From the NCBI GenBank assembly GCA_044358815.1, contig JBIKNH010000001.1, forward strand, positions 1 through 64,000: a stretch of DNA of 64,000 nt. The letters are read 5' to 3'. Within the stretch, counting starts at the first letter, position 1, and each line of letters starts with the position of its first letter. A program made the position numbers and the translations under genes. This DNA is from JBAXSK01 sp044358815. Its GTDB lineage: Bacteria; Cyanobacteriota; Cyanobacteriia; Pseudanabaenales; Pseudanabaenaceae. Below, one piece after another: positions 7,787 through 16,524 of the stretch. A model generated the notes under the pieces. That model made no database searches and had not been told where the DNA came from. It was given only the letters and a program-made list of their open reading frames with translations.

Positions 7787-9889
7787 GTGGCAAGCAAACC
7801 TATTCCCTCAGGCGATCAATCACTGGACCCGACTTTCTCCCCCACGCACCCAGACCTGTCCGCGTCCCGATATCGTCAGTCAGCCAACGGTTCTGTTAAC
7901 GTCTTTTATGGTGATGCTTCCACTGGTAATACTATGAGTCTGCCATCTACCTCTGCCCAAGACGACTATTCTCCTAATCCATCTCCTAGAGCTTTGTCAC
8001 AATTTACATCTTCGTCTCTACCCCATAGTCCCGTTGAACCTGATAGCTATGCATCTGGTGCGGATGAGTTTGGCAGCACCTACAGACATCACACCAAACA
8101 GGAAGTTAATGTCCTTGAACCACTGCCTCGGGATGATAACGATGTGGACGATTTGGAACCATCACCGCTAGATTTTGGTACTACCCGCAACCCAAACCAT
8201 CAAACTCCCACGAAGAAAGCAAGTCCTACTGGTGCTAACAAGACTAGGCGCATGGGTAGTGGGACTAGAGATGGGGCTAAAAATTCGGCAACGGGACATG
8301 CAAGTGATAGGACAAATCGGTTTAGTTGGGTAAATGGAATTTTAGGTAAGATTGGTTTAACTCAGGTTGGTTTACCAAAAAATAGTCTCAGCAGTAGTCT
8401 AGGTAATGGTTCCAGTAATGGCAATGGGACTGAATCGGCTACTGTGGTTCGTCACGGCGACACCCAGAAGCACCGCTCCCATCGGTCTACCTTCAAACAA
8501 TCTAAGTGGCTGTTTGTGGTGATGGCGCTGGTGGCAGTGGCTTCTGGGGGCTTGGGGGCATCCTTGGCACTGATGATGAACAGTAAGCCTTTTCAAAAAC
8601 CCCTGACTGCCCAAGAAGCAGCAGTTTTTAACCAAGAAGGCAGTATGACCGCTGGGGGCGCAGGCTTGCCCAGTTTGACCCGTCCCGTGAATATTCTGGT
8701 GATGGGGACGATCATGCTCACGTCTGATTTGCCCGGAGCACCCGCCCAAACTAAAGATCGCTACCTAGAGCAGTTAGACAATAACCTCAACGGCATGAGT
8801 GATGCCATGCTCCTGATCCGGTTTGACCCTGAAACCCGCAGGGTGTCGGTGCTGTCAATTCCCCGTGACACTAGGGTGGCAATTCAAGGGGTGGGCACAA
8901 CTAAAATTAATTTTGCTAACTACTCTGGCGGGGCGGCTCTGGCAGCACAAACCGTTAGCCGCACTTTGGGGGACATCACGATCGATCGCTATGTGCGGCT
9001 CAATGTCAGTGGTTTTGGTAAGTTGATCGATACTTTGGGCGGGGTGGATGTCTATGTGCCAAAGCTGATGAAGTATCAGGATGACAGTCAACACCTCTAT
9101 ATCAGTCTCAAGGCGGGACAACAACGGCTCAATGGGGCGCGGGCAATTCAGTATATGCGCTACCGCCATGATGACTTAGGGGATATTGGACGGGTGCAAC
9201 GGCAACAGTCATTTTTTCGGGCGTTGATCGAGCAAAAGATGAAGCCAGATACAATCCTGAAAACACCAGAAATCATGAGTGTGTTGAAGGAAAACATTGA
9301 TACGAATCTTTCGGTAGAAGAGATTCTGGCGTTAGGTTATTTCATCACTCAAGTGCAGCGCCAAGATGTCAAAATGCTGATGCTGCCTGGGCGTTTTGCG
9401 AATCCTGGGGAATTTGACACCCTCAGTTACTGGGTATTTGACCAGCGCTTAACCAGAAAATTATTAGACCGGCATTTTGGTGTGCCGCTGCCGCCACGGA
9501 AGGATGACTCCACTGCCGAAGCCGCTCCCCCTGTGATGCGTATTGCCGTGCAGGATAGCTATGCCCAACCTGAAGGGGTCAAACGGGCAACGGTGCGTTT
9601 GAGTAAGTCCGGCTATGAGCAAGTGTTTCCTGCTCCAGAACAGCCTTGGCACAGACCAATTCCCAAGACCCAGATTATTGCCCAGGGTGGCGATCGCGAG
9701 GCTGCGGAAAAAGTGCGTGAGGCTTTGGGGTTAGGGGAAGTTTTAGTCGAATCGACGGGGATTTTAGAGTCTGATGTGACGGTGCGGATTGGTCAAGACT
9801 GGTTGCGGGCAAATAATTTACCCACTAAGCCTCCCGCACCTGGGGCAACCACTGCCAACCGCAACAAAACCAACACAACTAAACCCTAA
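7787..9889 (+). CDS. LytR-CpsA-Psr (LCP) family cell-envelope ligase
   Basis: LCP proteins transfer lipid-linked glycopolymers onto peptidoglycan or other envelope acceptors outside the membrane. Here a long, low-complexity cytosolic N-terminus (about 1-235) precedes one membrane segment (residues 242-265, LFVVMALVAVASGG). The LCP domain follows: SDAMLLIRFDP, SIPRDTRV, KINFANYSGG and MRYRHDDLGDIGRVQRQQ carry the conserved Arg/Asp residues. A LytR_C-type domain (about 590-680) follows, then a Thr/Asn tail. The start is GTG at 7787, with GAGGAG upstream; an ATG at 7761 is out of frame. The length (700 aa) is large for the family because of the N-terminal extension. Confidence 0.92.
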   Translation: MASKPIPSGDQSLDPTFSPTHPDLSASRYRQSANGSVNVFYGDASTGNTMSLPSTSAQDDYSPNPSPRALSQFTSSSLPHSPVEPDSYASGADEFGSTYRHHTKQEVNVLEPLPRDDNDVDDLEPSPLDFGTTRNPNHQTPTKKASPTGANKTRRMGSGTRDGAKNSATGHASDRTNRFSWVNGILGKIGLTQVGLPKNSLSSSLGNGSSNGNGTESATVVRHGDTQKHRSHRSTFKQSKWLFVVMALVAVASGGLGASLALMMNSKPFQKPLTAQEAAVFNQEGSMTAGGAGLPSLTRPVNILVMGTIMLTSDLPGAPAQTKDRYLEQLDNNLNGMSDAMLLIRFDPETRRVSVLSIPRDTRVAIQGVGTTKINFANYSGGAALAAQTVSRTLGDITIDRYVRLNVSGFGKLIDTLGGVDVYVPKLMKYQDDSQHLYISLKAGQQRLNGARAIQYMRYRHDDLGDIGRVQRQQSFFRALIEQKMKPDTILKTPEIMSVLKENIDTNLSVEEILALGYFITQVQRQDVKMLMLPGRFANPGEFDTLSYWVFDQRLTRKLLDRHFGVPLPPRKDDSTAEAAPPVMRIAVQDSYAQPEGVKRATVRLSKSGYEQVFPAPEQPWHRPIPKTQIIAQGGDREAAEKVREALGLGEVLVESTGILESDVTVRIGQDWLRANNLPTKPPAPGATTANRNKTNTTKP

Positions 9890-10171
9890 AAAGTCAAATC
9901 ACAGTCAGTGAAACTGTAAAAGTTAAGAATCTCTGAAATTAATCTAGGGTGAATTTCTCTGCCAAGGCTTTGCTTGGACTGATATTTCCTGAGTTCGGGT
10001 GGTATGTTCCTTACCTCGTGTTGGGATATATTTACGTTGATATCGGTGCAGCATATTTGTCGGCATATTCCTAAAAAATATCTGTTCAAAACTGCGTCTG
10101 AAGCCGCGTTTAGAATTGTGTCTCCAATATCTTGCCGAAATCCGCCATATATTCGCACCTCTATAAGATCT

Positions 10172-10912
10172 ATGAAAAAAACTTTAAAAACCTCGCTAAT
10201 ATCCCTAACCAAATGGTGGGGACAGGTCATGGCTTTGGTCATGAGTTTGACTTTGGTTTGGGGCTGTTGGGCGACTCCTGCTTTTGCTATAGCTGTGTCT
10301 GACATTCCCGAACTCGACGAAGTGCAACAGCTAGCAGGACAAACCTGGGTTTTAGATGATGCCGAGGTTCTGAATACCCTGACTGAAACCAACCTCAAGA
10401 AACAAATTGCTACCCTAGCTGACACAACTCAAAATCAGGTCCATGTGGTGACGGTACGCCGCATCGATTTTGGTCAACCCATTGAAGAATTTACCCAAGA
10501 GTTATTCATTAAATGGTTTCCTAATACCGCCCTGGCAGCAAATCAGTTGTTAGTGGTGGTGGCGACGGAAGATCACCGCACTGCTTTATATGGTGGCGCA
10601 AAAGTGGGTGAAACTTTGACCGATGCCCTGCGCCAAAGCATTGCTAATACTAATATGCTTTTACCGGCTCGCAAAGGCAATTTTAACCAAGCAGTTACCG
10701 ATGGCGTAGAACGTATTACAGCGATTTTATCCGGTGCGCCCGATCCAGGGGAGCCTGTTGTGGTGCAAGAGTCTGGCACTACCAGTAACTACGCCACCGC
10801 TGAAGAAACTAAGAAAAACGGTGGTATTTCTATTGGTTGGGTGATTGGCTTGTTGACTGCGGCTACGGTAATTCCAATGGTCACTTATTACTGGTTTCAA
10901 AATCAGCCCTAG
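10172..10912 (+). CDS. psb32: Psb32-like TPM domain protein (photosystem II repair)
   Basis: Starting at ATG 10172 gives a signal peptide (WGQVMALVMSLTLVWG, cleavage near AFA) directly after a basic N-terminus; the upstream open frame lacks this logic. The mature part is a TPM (YgcG) domain, with VLDDAEVLNTLTETNLKKQI and LLVVVATEDHRTALYGG, and a C-terminal membrane anchor (IGWVIGLLTAATVIPMVTYYW) comes last. This architecture is that of Psb32, a lumenal thylakoid-anchored protein that protects and helps repair photosystem II. A strong terminator follows at 10977. Confidence 0.88.
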   Translation: MKKTLKTSLISLTKWWGQVMALVMSLTLVWGCWATPAFAIAVSDIPELDEVQQLAGQTWVLDDAEVLNTLTETNLKKQIATLADTTQNQVHVVTVRRIDFGQPIEEFTQELFIKWFPNTALAANQLLVVVATEDHRTALYGGAKVGETLTDALRQSIANTNMLLPARKGNFNQAVTDGVERITAILSGAPDPGEPVVVQESGTTSNYATAEETKKNGGISIGWVIGLLTAATVIPMVTYYWFQNQP

Positions 10913-10976
10913 TTAATCAAAACTAGTTTTAACCTTATAGACCAATTATCAAGATTAGTTATCAAAATTAACTATC

Positions 10977-11007
10977 AAGGGTGGGTGTGACCTGCCCTTA
11001 TTTTTTT
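10977..11007 (+). terminator. Rho-independent terminator of psb32
   Basis: A hairpin AAGGGTGGG...CCTGCCCTT with a five-base loop is followed directly by ATTTTTTT. It lies about 65 bases after the psb32 stop. Confidence 0.8.
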
Positions 11008-11136
11008 GGTTATTTTTGATCTCATGTTTGAGACGTTTAAAAGCAACCCTAGTCATGGTCTATTTAGCTGAGTGATTCTACCTAAGTAATTGATTCAGTA
11101 ATTGATTATAGTTGTTGGAAATAATTTGTAGAGGGG

Positions 11137-11187
11137 GCTTCGACTCCTTTCAACCCTCGGTGTAAGGTAGCTGAGGGGAGTCGAAGC
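11137..11187. repeat. Inverted repeat hairpin (GCTTCGACTCC / GGAGTCGAAGC)
   Basis: Perfect 11-base arms enclose a 29-base loop that itself holds CCCTCGG and CTGAGGG. A short T-run follows. This GCTTCGACTCC element is a widespread dispersed cyanobacterial intergenic repeat, probably a MITE-like relic that may also terminate transcription. Confidence 0.75.
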
Positions 11188-12208
11188 TGTGTTTTTCATT
11201 TGAATTGTCTATATTGATCAATCAATCATTCAATTCATGCCTTAAAGGTAAATGACAGAAATTACGTGCCAGGATATTTTTAATTGCTTTCCTTAATCAT
11301 GGGATGAGGTAAAGTTAGAATGTGCCATGAAGGGTTAACAGATTATCAGAAGATGGCATTAGATATATCGAGTTTTAAATCGAGTTTTCATAAGGGTTTT
11401 CATAGGGATTTGAATCTAAGTATGAGTCAAATCACAGGGTAGAATTTGCCATTAAATTGATAGAAGATTGATGGAAATGAATTTAATGATTTAAATTTTG
11501 TAAATTCATCACTGTCTAATAGGAAACTAAGACAATGTTTTTGTCATCATTATCTAACATGCTTTAGTAATCACTTAGAAACAACTTACTGGTAATTGGC
11601 GGCTATTTATACAGGTCTAGAAATAAAAGATTGATATTAACCACTGCATATCAAACATATTTTAGGCTACAAATCTGGCGGAAATTACCTGTGACAGCTA
11701 GATTATTTCAGATGTGATGAGATGTGAATTATAGTGATTAAATTTAATTGTAAAATAGGTAAAATTACCCTAACAAACCAAGCAATAAAAACAAAGTAAA
11801 TATTAATTTTCAGCGCGAGTTAACCCCGAAGTTAATATTTTTGTTAAGTTTAGTATTTTTGATTGACAATCCTATTTTTTCGAGAAATAAATCGTATAAT
11901 ATTATGGTGTTATTCAGACTCACTCTTATTGATCAGCAGTGTCATGCTGTCACCACTAAATAGCTGACTGGAGCTAGATTCAAGCAATTGAATATGACGT
12001 TGAGCTTATGTAGTTACAACATTAGTCACAACATTAGTTACAGCTAGTTACAACCAATAGTTATATGCAATAACTGCAATTGTTTTCAAGCTAATCACAA
12101 CTAGTTAGTGAGTAATAATGAGTGTATCTGAGTACAAGTGAAACATCTTTTGAAATTCCTATAACCTAGGAAATTGATCCACACTCACTTGGGCTGGAGG
12201 TGGAAATT
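11188..12208. other. Long AT-rich leader upstream of the chemosensory operon
   Basis: About 1 kb has no coding frame of note. It is markedly AT-rich, and at 12008-12060 it contains several degenerate 12-base copies of AGTTACAACATT / AGTCACAACATT. No tRNA or riboswitch was recognised. As the only long spacer before the six-gene operon it probably holds its promoter and a long leader. Confidence 0.5.
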
Positions 12209-13585
12209 GTGCAAGGCAAATTTCACAACAAACAACTGTTGGCTCTCTTAAAAAAGCTAGAGAGTCTGGGTTTTTCAGGAACCGCATATCTGACGTTAGA
12301 AATGACGGATTCCCGTAGTACTGGTGGTATTGATCATGGCGTTGATCATGGCGTTGAGAAGTGTATTTTGGCTTGGCATTCAGGTCAGTTGATGTATGCT
12401 TTGCCTTGTCTGCCAGATATTAATTCCATTGTCGAATTTTTAGAGCATAAGCTGCATCGGCAGTGGATTGGTCCAGCGGTGGCTTTTGCTTCGCGGCAGC
12501 TTAAAGATTCCCACTCGACCCAGGAATTGATTGAGCGGCTGATTGCGATGGAATTGTTTACTTGGGGGGAAATTGAAGCCGTTTTTTATGCCCAAACCGT
12601 GACCCGCTTGGAACAAATCTGGGATTTGGCGGGTAGTTTTGAGTTGGAAAGAACTTTATCCCTTGAATTACGCACGGCTTGGAAAATCAGTGATTTGCTC
12701 TTGGAACTGACCCAGCGACGGGAGCGGTGGCAAGCCCTCAAACCCACCATCAGTTCAATGCAAATGATTCCCTATCGGTTGGAGAGTGCCAATGGGGCAG
12801 AGGTTCCCCCGTCGGTCCGCAAGCATTTAGAAGAGTGGGTGGATGGAAAACTTTCCCTAGAAGCGATTGCCCAATCCCTAGAAAAGGACCCGTTACAGAT
12901 CGCCCAGTCCTATTACAAATGGTTTAAGTCTGGTTGGGTTGGTTTATCCAGTGGGGGGAATGCCACTCAGCCGGAGTTGCCACTGGTGGTTACCATTGAC
13001 GACAGTGCAGTGGTACAGCAAATGGTACAGCGTACTTTAGGCTCATTTTGTCAGGTGATGGTGGCGAGTAATGCAGTGGATGGGTTGGGGATCATGTATC
13101 ACCATCCAGTGCGGTTGCTATTGCTAGATGTGATGATGCCCGGGATCGATGGCTTGGAAGTGTGTCGCACGATTCGGCGAATGCCCCAGTTTGCGGATTT
13201 ACCCATCATTATGCTCACTGGTAAAGATGGTTTCTTCGACAAGGTGAAGGGTAAATTAGCTGGTTCCAACGAATACATGACTAAACCCTTTGAACCGGAT
13301 CATTTGCGGCAGTTGGTGCGGCAATATTTGGGATTACCACAGGTGCAGGCAGCGGCGAATCAGAAGGCTCAGACTGTGGGTCGGGTGGCTCCAGCGGCAT
13401 CTGTCACGGCGACTACGGCAACCAAGGTACCAGCCAAGGATCAAACCACTGGTCAAACATCTGGTCAAACATCTAGCCAAGCAACCACTGCCCGAACCGC
13501 TGGCACTCAAAGTAAGTCGGTACAGTCTGCCCCTCGGACTCCATTGGGGGGAGAGTCAACCGTAATTCAGTATCAACATAGTTGA
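12209..13585 (+). CDS. PATAN-domain response regulator (PatA/PixG/PilG type)
   Basis: The N-terminal part (FHNKQLLALLKKLESLGFSGTAYL) is the PATAN (DUF4388) domain that cyanobacterial regulators such as PatA, PixG and PilG carry. A receiver domain follows from about residue 255 to 375 (VVTIDDSAVV, phospho-acceptor in LLLLDVMMPGIDGLE, LTGK and MTKPF). The Thr/Ala/Gln-rich tail is encoded partly by 12-bp repeats. The GTG at 12209 is chosen because GGAGG at 12196-12200 is 8 bases upstream; the earlier GTG at 12200 would overlap that site. It is the first gene of the operon and probably the output regulator, likely acting on type IV pili or motility. Confidence 0.92.
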   Translation: MQGKFHNKQLLALLKKLESLGFSGTAYLTLEMTDSRSTGGIDHGVDHGVEKCILAWHSGQLMYALPCLPDINSIVEFLEHKLHRQWIGPAVAFASRQLKDSHSTQELIERLIAMELFTWGEIEAVFYAQTVTRLEQIWDLAGSFELERTLSLELRTAWKISDLLLELTQRRERWQALKPTISSMQMIPYRLESANGAEVPPSVRKHLEEWVDGKLSLEAIAQSLEKDPLQIAQSYYKWFKSGWVGLSSGGNATQPELPLVVTIDDSAVVQQMVQRTLGSFCQVMVASNAVDGLGIMYHHPVRLLLLDVMMPGIDGLEVCRTIRRMPQFADLPIIMLTGKDGFFDKVKGKLAGSNEYMTKPFEPDHLRQLVRQYLGLPQVQAAANQKAQTVGRVAPAASVTATTATKVPAKDQTTGQTSGQTSSQATTARTAGTQSKSVQSAPRTPLGGESTVIQYQHS

Positions 13586-13596
13586 GGTGGATAGGA

Positions 13597-13627
13597 GTGA
13601 TCAGGAGGAATAGTGATCAGGAGGAAT
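13597..13627 (+). promoter_or_regulatory. Duplicated Shine-Dalgarno before the tandem CheW gene
   Basis: The 15-mer GTGATCAGGAGGAAT occurs twice with a 16-base period, giving AGGAGG at 13603-13608 and again at 13619-13624. Only the second is close to the ATG at 13629 (4 bases). The duplicate may be neutral or act as a standby site. Confidence 0.75.
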
Positions 13628-13628
13628 T

Positions 13629-14771
13629 ATGTTGAAAGATGACTACTATGTGATTTTTAGTCTTCACGGTTTGACCTATGGTATTGATGCCACCTTAGTC
13701 AAAGAGATTTTTCTACTGCCAGAATTAACTGTGGCTGTTGATGCGCCGGAAGACGTGGTGGGTTTACTGAATCTGCGGGGCAAATTGATTGCCGTGATGG
13801 ATTTAAACCGTCGGTTTGGCTATCCATTTCAGGAATATCAATTAAGCGATGCTGTGATTACCATTGAAAAGACAGATCACGGTGAGCCAAGGATCATTGG
13901 CATTGTCGTTAACCAGGTGCGAGAAGTGGTGTCTATCCCCGCTGAAGCCATTGACAATACCATTTATAACCGTCAGTTGAGCCGTCAATCCAGTCGTTTG
14001 ATTGGCAATGTGGCGAAACTCGGTGCAGAAACCATTGCTTTAATTAACAGTGATGTTCTACTGGCTTATAGTGGCATTTGGGAAACTGAAATCTTGGACA
14101 AATCTACCCCAGAAGAGCAAATTCTCACCGCTGATCACGGCAACCACGAGTTGGGCAATCATAGTTTAGGAACTTATAATTTAGGAGGCTACAGTTCCCC
14201 CTGGGTGCAGAAACAAGGTAACTTTTTCGACACATTTTGCCCGCGTAGTACGCCCCAGCAGCGGCAAGTATTTCGGACCCGCGCCGAACATCTCATGGAG
14301 GATTCCCAACGGAATGACCTCATGGGCTTACGTCCCTTAGCAGTGGTGGGTTTGGGTGATGAATATTTTGGTTTAGATTTGGAAGTGGTGCGGGAATTTA
14401 CGGAATTTCATCAGGTGACACCGATTCCCTGTTGTCCTGACCATGTGGTAGGCAACATCAACCTGCGGGGCGAAATTGTTACCCTGATTGATATTCGTCG
14501 CGCTTTACACATGCAGGTGGATGTACAAACTAAGACCTCTAAAGCCATTGTGGTACACATTGACGATTTAGTGATGGGTATTCCAGTAGAACGAGTTTTT
14601 GATGTGCTTTATTTACAAAAAAGTGACATTAAACCCAATCCTACCGCCACAAGTGAAGGAGATCGTGATTATTTACAGGGCACGGTTTTATACCACGATA
14701 AAATGATGGGAATTTTGAATCTGAGTAAGATTTTTGCTGAGGGTAATCTCTCGGTCAATGAAGAGGTTTGA
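13629..14771 (+). CDS. cheW: CheW adaptor with two tandem CheW domains
   Basis: Two CheW folds are visible. The first is about residues 3-150 (YVIFSLHGLTYGIDATLVKE, GLLNLRGKLIAVMDLNRRFG), the second about 235-370 (LAVVGLGDEYFGLDLEVVRE, VVGNINLRGEIVTLIDIRRA). CheW links chemoreceptors to the CheA kinase. A single-domain CheW is about 160 residues, so this 380-residue version is a tandem form that could bridge two partners. The linker contains the repeated segment NHELGNHSLGTYNLGG. It is the second gene of the operon. Confidence 0.93.
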   Translation: MLKDDYYVIFSLHGLTYGIDATLVKEIFLLPELTVAVDAPEDVVGLLNLRGKLIAVMDLNRRFGYPFQEYQLSDAVITIEKTDHGEPRIIGIVVNQVREVVSIPAEAIDNTIYNRQLSRQSSRLIGNVAKLGAETIALINSDVLLAYSGIWETEILDKSTPEEQILTADHGNHELGNHSLGTYNLGGYSSPWVQKQGNFFDTFCPRSTPQQRQVFRTRAEHLMEDSQRNDLMGLRPLAVVGLGDEYFGLDLEVVREFTEFHQVTPIPCCPDHVVGNINLRGEIVTLIDIRRALHMQVDVQTKTSKAIVVHIDDLVMGIPVERVFDVLYLQKSDIKPNPTATSEGDRDYLQGTVLYHDKMMGILNLSKIFAEGNLSVNEEV

Positions 14772-14873
14772 AGAGATTTAAAAAATTATGAATTACGAAT
14801 TATGAATTATAGTTTGCTCAATTTGTGAATTAGTTCACTATTTGAATAGAAATAAATCAAGTCGGATTCTTGG

Positions 14874-14915
14874 GATTGATTACTGAAGATTGATTACTCA
14901 AGATTGATTGCTGAA
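14874..14915. repeat. 14-bp tandem repeat, three copies, before the MCP gene
   Basis: GATTGATTACTGAA, GATTGATTACTCAA and GATTGATTGCTGAA follow head to tail, with a partial fourth (GATTGG). They lie 35-76 bases before the MCP ATG, between two operon genes. Confidence 0.85.
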
Positions 14916-14949
14916 GATTGGTAAATTTAGACTAGTTGGGGCTAAAACT

Positions 14950-16401
14950 ATGTTCAATAATATGAAACTCAGAGGCAGAATGTTGCTGGGCTATTCGGTG
15001 CCAGTGGCTCTGATTGGCGGATTAGCCTTTGGGGTATACACCACGTCACAAACTGTTGGCAAGAACTTTGAACATGCGTTAATTGCGAATGATCGTGCAA
15101 GGGTTTCTGATGCATTGGAACTAAGGGTTTCACAGATTGCGCGACAGTCCAGAGGGTATGCTATTACCCTGGATAAGGACTTACTAGAGCGCTATGAGAA
15201 TGGCGTGAAATCTCTAAATGAAGTGGAAGACAAAGCTTTAGCATTGACAAAGGATGCTATCCCTGAGCAAAGGGAACGCATGAACAAACTGGTGGCTTTT
15301 GCTAATCAGTATGAAAAAATTACCCGTGGTCAGATTGAGGCAGCTAAGGCTGGTAACCGTAAGTTGGTATTAGATACAGTGGAAAGTGGTGCAGAACTGC
15401 TTAAGGCATTTGAAACTGTGATGAAAGAGTTTGACAGTCGTCAAGCAGAAGTGGTCAAAGAAGCAGAGGTGTCTACCAAAAATGCTCTAGGGCTATTGGT
15501 TACGATGTCCGTATTGGGGGCTTTGGCTTCTTTAATAATTGCGCTAGTGGTGGCTTTTGTGATTTCTTCGGTAATTGCTAGTACCCTCAACCAAGCTGCC
15601 AGTGAGATTGCTAGTTCATCAGCAGAGATTGCCAGTGCCGTGGAAGAACAAGAACGCACCGTATCGCAACAGGCTAGTTCCGTAAATGAAACTTCCACGA
15701 CCATGGGAGAATTGGGGACATCATCGCGGCAGTCAGCGGAACAGGCAGAGGTTTCTGCTTCGGGAGCGCGTCATGCCCTATCTTTAACGGAAGGCGGTAC
15801 GAAGGCAGTACGCCAAACCCTTGATGAAATGACCACCCTCAAGGATAAAGTTGGCGCAATTGCCGAACAGATTTTACGCCTGAGCGAACAGACCAATCAG
15901 ATTGGTAATATTTCTGGTTTGGTGGGAGATTTAGCTAATCAGACGAATATGTTAGCCCTGAATGCAGCGGTGGAAGCGGCACGGGCTGGGGATCATGGTA
16001 AAGGTTTTGCAGTGGTTGCCGAAGAGATTCGGAAGCTTGCGGATCAAAGTAAGAAGTCAGCCGAGAAGATTAATACTTTGGTTTCAGACATTCAGACAGC
16101 AATTAATTCGACAGTGATGGTGACCGATGAAGGTAACAAGACCGTAAACGAAGGTTTATCCTTGGCTCGCAGTATGGCGGAAGCATTTACGGGAGTTTCT
16201 GATTCAATTAACAATGTGTTTATTAGTAGTCAGCAAATTTCCCTCAATGCCAAACAACAAGCCGTTGCCATTAATCAAGTGGTTGAAGCCATGAACGCGA
16301 TTAATTTAGGCGCACGGGAAACCGCTTCGGGAGTTTCGCAAATTAAGGTCAGTACCCATCAGCTTAATTCAGCAGCACAAAAGCTCCAAGCCGTTGTTTG
16401 A
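14950..16401 (+). CDS. Methyl-accepting chemotaxis protein with an extracytoplasmic helical sensor
   Basis: A membrane segment (about residues 10-30) is followed by a roughly 150-residue helical extracytoplasmic region resembling the CHASE3 or four-helix-bundle class, then a second membrane segment (LLVTMSVLGALASLIIALVV) and the cytoplasmic signalling domain. The hairpin tip (QTNMLALNAAVEAARAGDHG, then GFAVVAEEIRKLA) is canonical. No HAMP domain is obvious. The start at ATG 14950 is preferred to a TTG at 14908 that lies in the tandem repeat. Repeated Glu/Gln pairs flanking the tip could be methylated by the operon's CheR and CheB. The stimulus is unknown. Confidence 0.93.
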   Translation: MFNNMKLRGRMLLGYSVPVALIGGLAFGVYTTSQTVGKNFEHALIANDRARVSDALELRVSQIARQSRGYAITLDKDLLERYENGVKSLNEVEDKALALTKDAIPEQRERMNKLVAFANQYEKITRGQIEAAKAGNRKLVLDTVESGAELLKAFETVMKEFDSRQAEVVKEAEVSTKNALGLLVTMSVLGALASLIIALVVAFVISSVIASTLNQAASEIASSSAEIASAVEEQERTVSQQASSVNETSTTMGELGTSSRQSAEQAEVSASGARHALSLTEGGTKAVRQTLDEMTTLKDKVGAIAEQILRLSEQTNQIGNISGLVGDLANQTNMLALNAAVEAARAGDHGKGFAVVAEEIRKLADQSKKSAEKINTLVSDIQTAINSTVMVTDEGNKTVNEGLSLARSMAEAFTGVSDSINNVFISSQQISLNAKQQAVAINQVVEAMNAINLGARETASGVSQIKVSTHQLNSAAQKLQAVV

Positions 16402-16404
16402 TCA

Positions 16405-16473
16405 AGGTAAAAGTAAAAGGTAAAAAGTAAAAAATGATTGCCACCAACTTTTGCCTTTTACCTTTTTACTTTC
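16405..16473. repeat. A/T-rich inverted repeat between the MCP and cheA genes
   Basis: Purine-rich AAGTAAAAGGTAAAAAGT and pyrimidine-rich GCCTTTTACCTTTTTACTTT form an imperfect stem around a 15-base loop. It may attenuate transcription between the receptor and kinase genes; equivalent AAAGGTAAAAG elements are common cyanobacterial spacers. Confidence 0.55.
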
Positions 16474-16524
16474 TTCTAATTCTTTTCGCTATCTTTCGCC
16501 TTTTTCCTTCCCACCGGAGTTGCT

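Noticed and set aside
9886..10425. 179-residue minus-strand ORF antisense to psb32
   Set aside because: It overlaps the psb32 coding region, lacks a ribosome binding site and has no recognisable motif; it is a shadow frame.
11250..12200. tRNA or riboswitch in the long spacer
   Set aside because: No acceptor/T-loop (GGTTC-type) pairing or known aptamer motif could be drawn; the sequence is merely AT-rich with short repeats.
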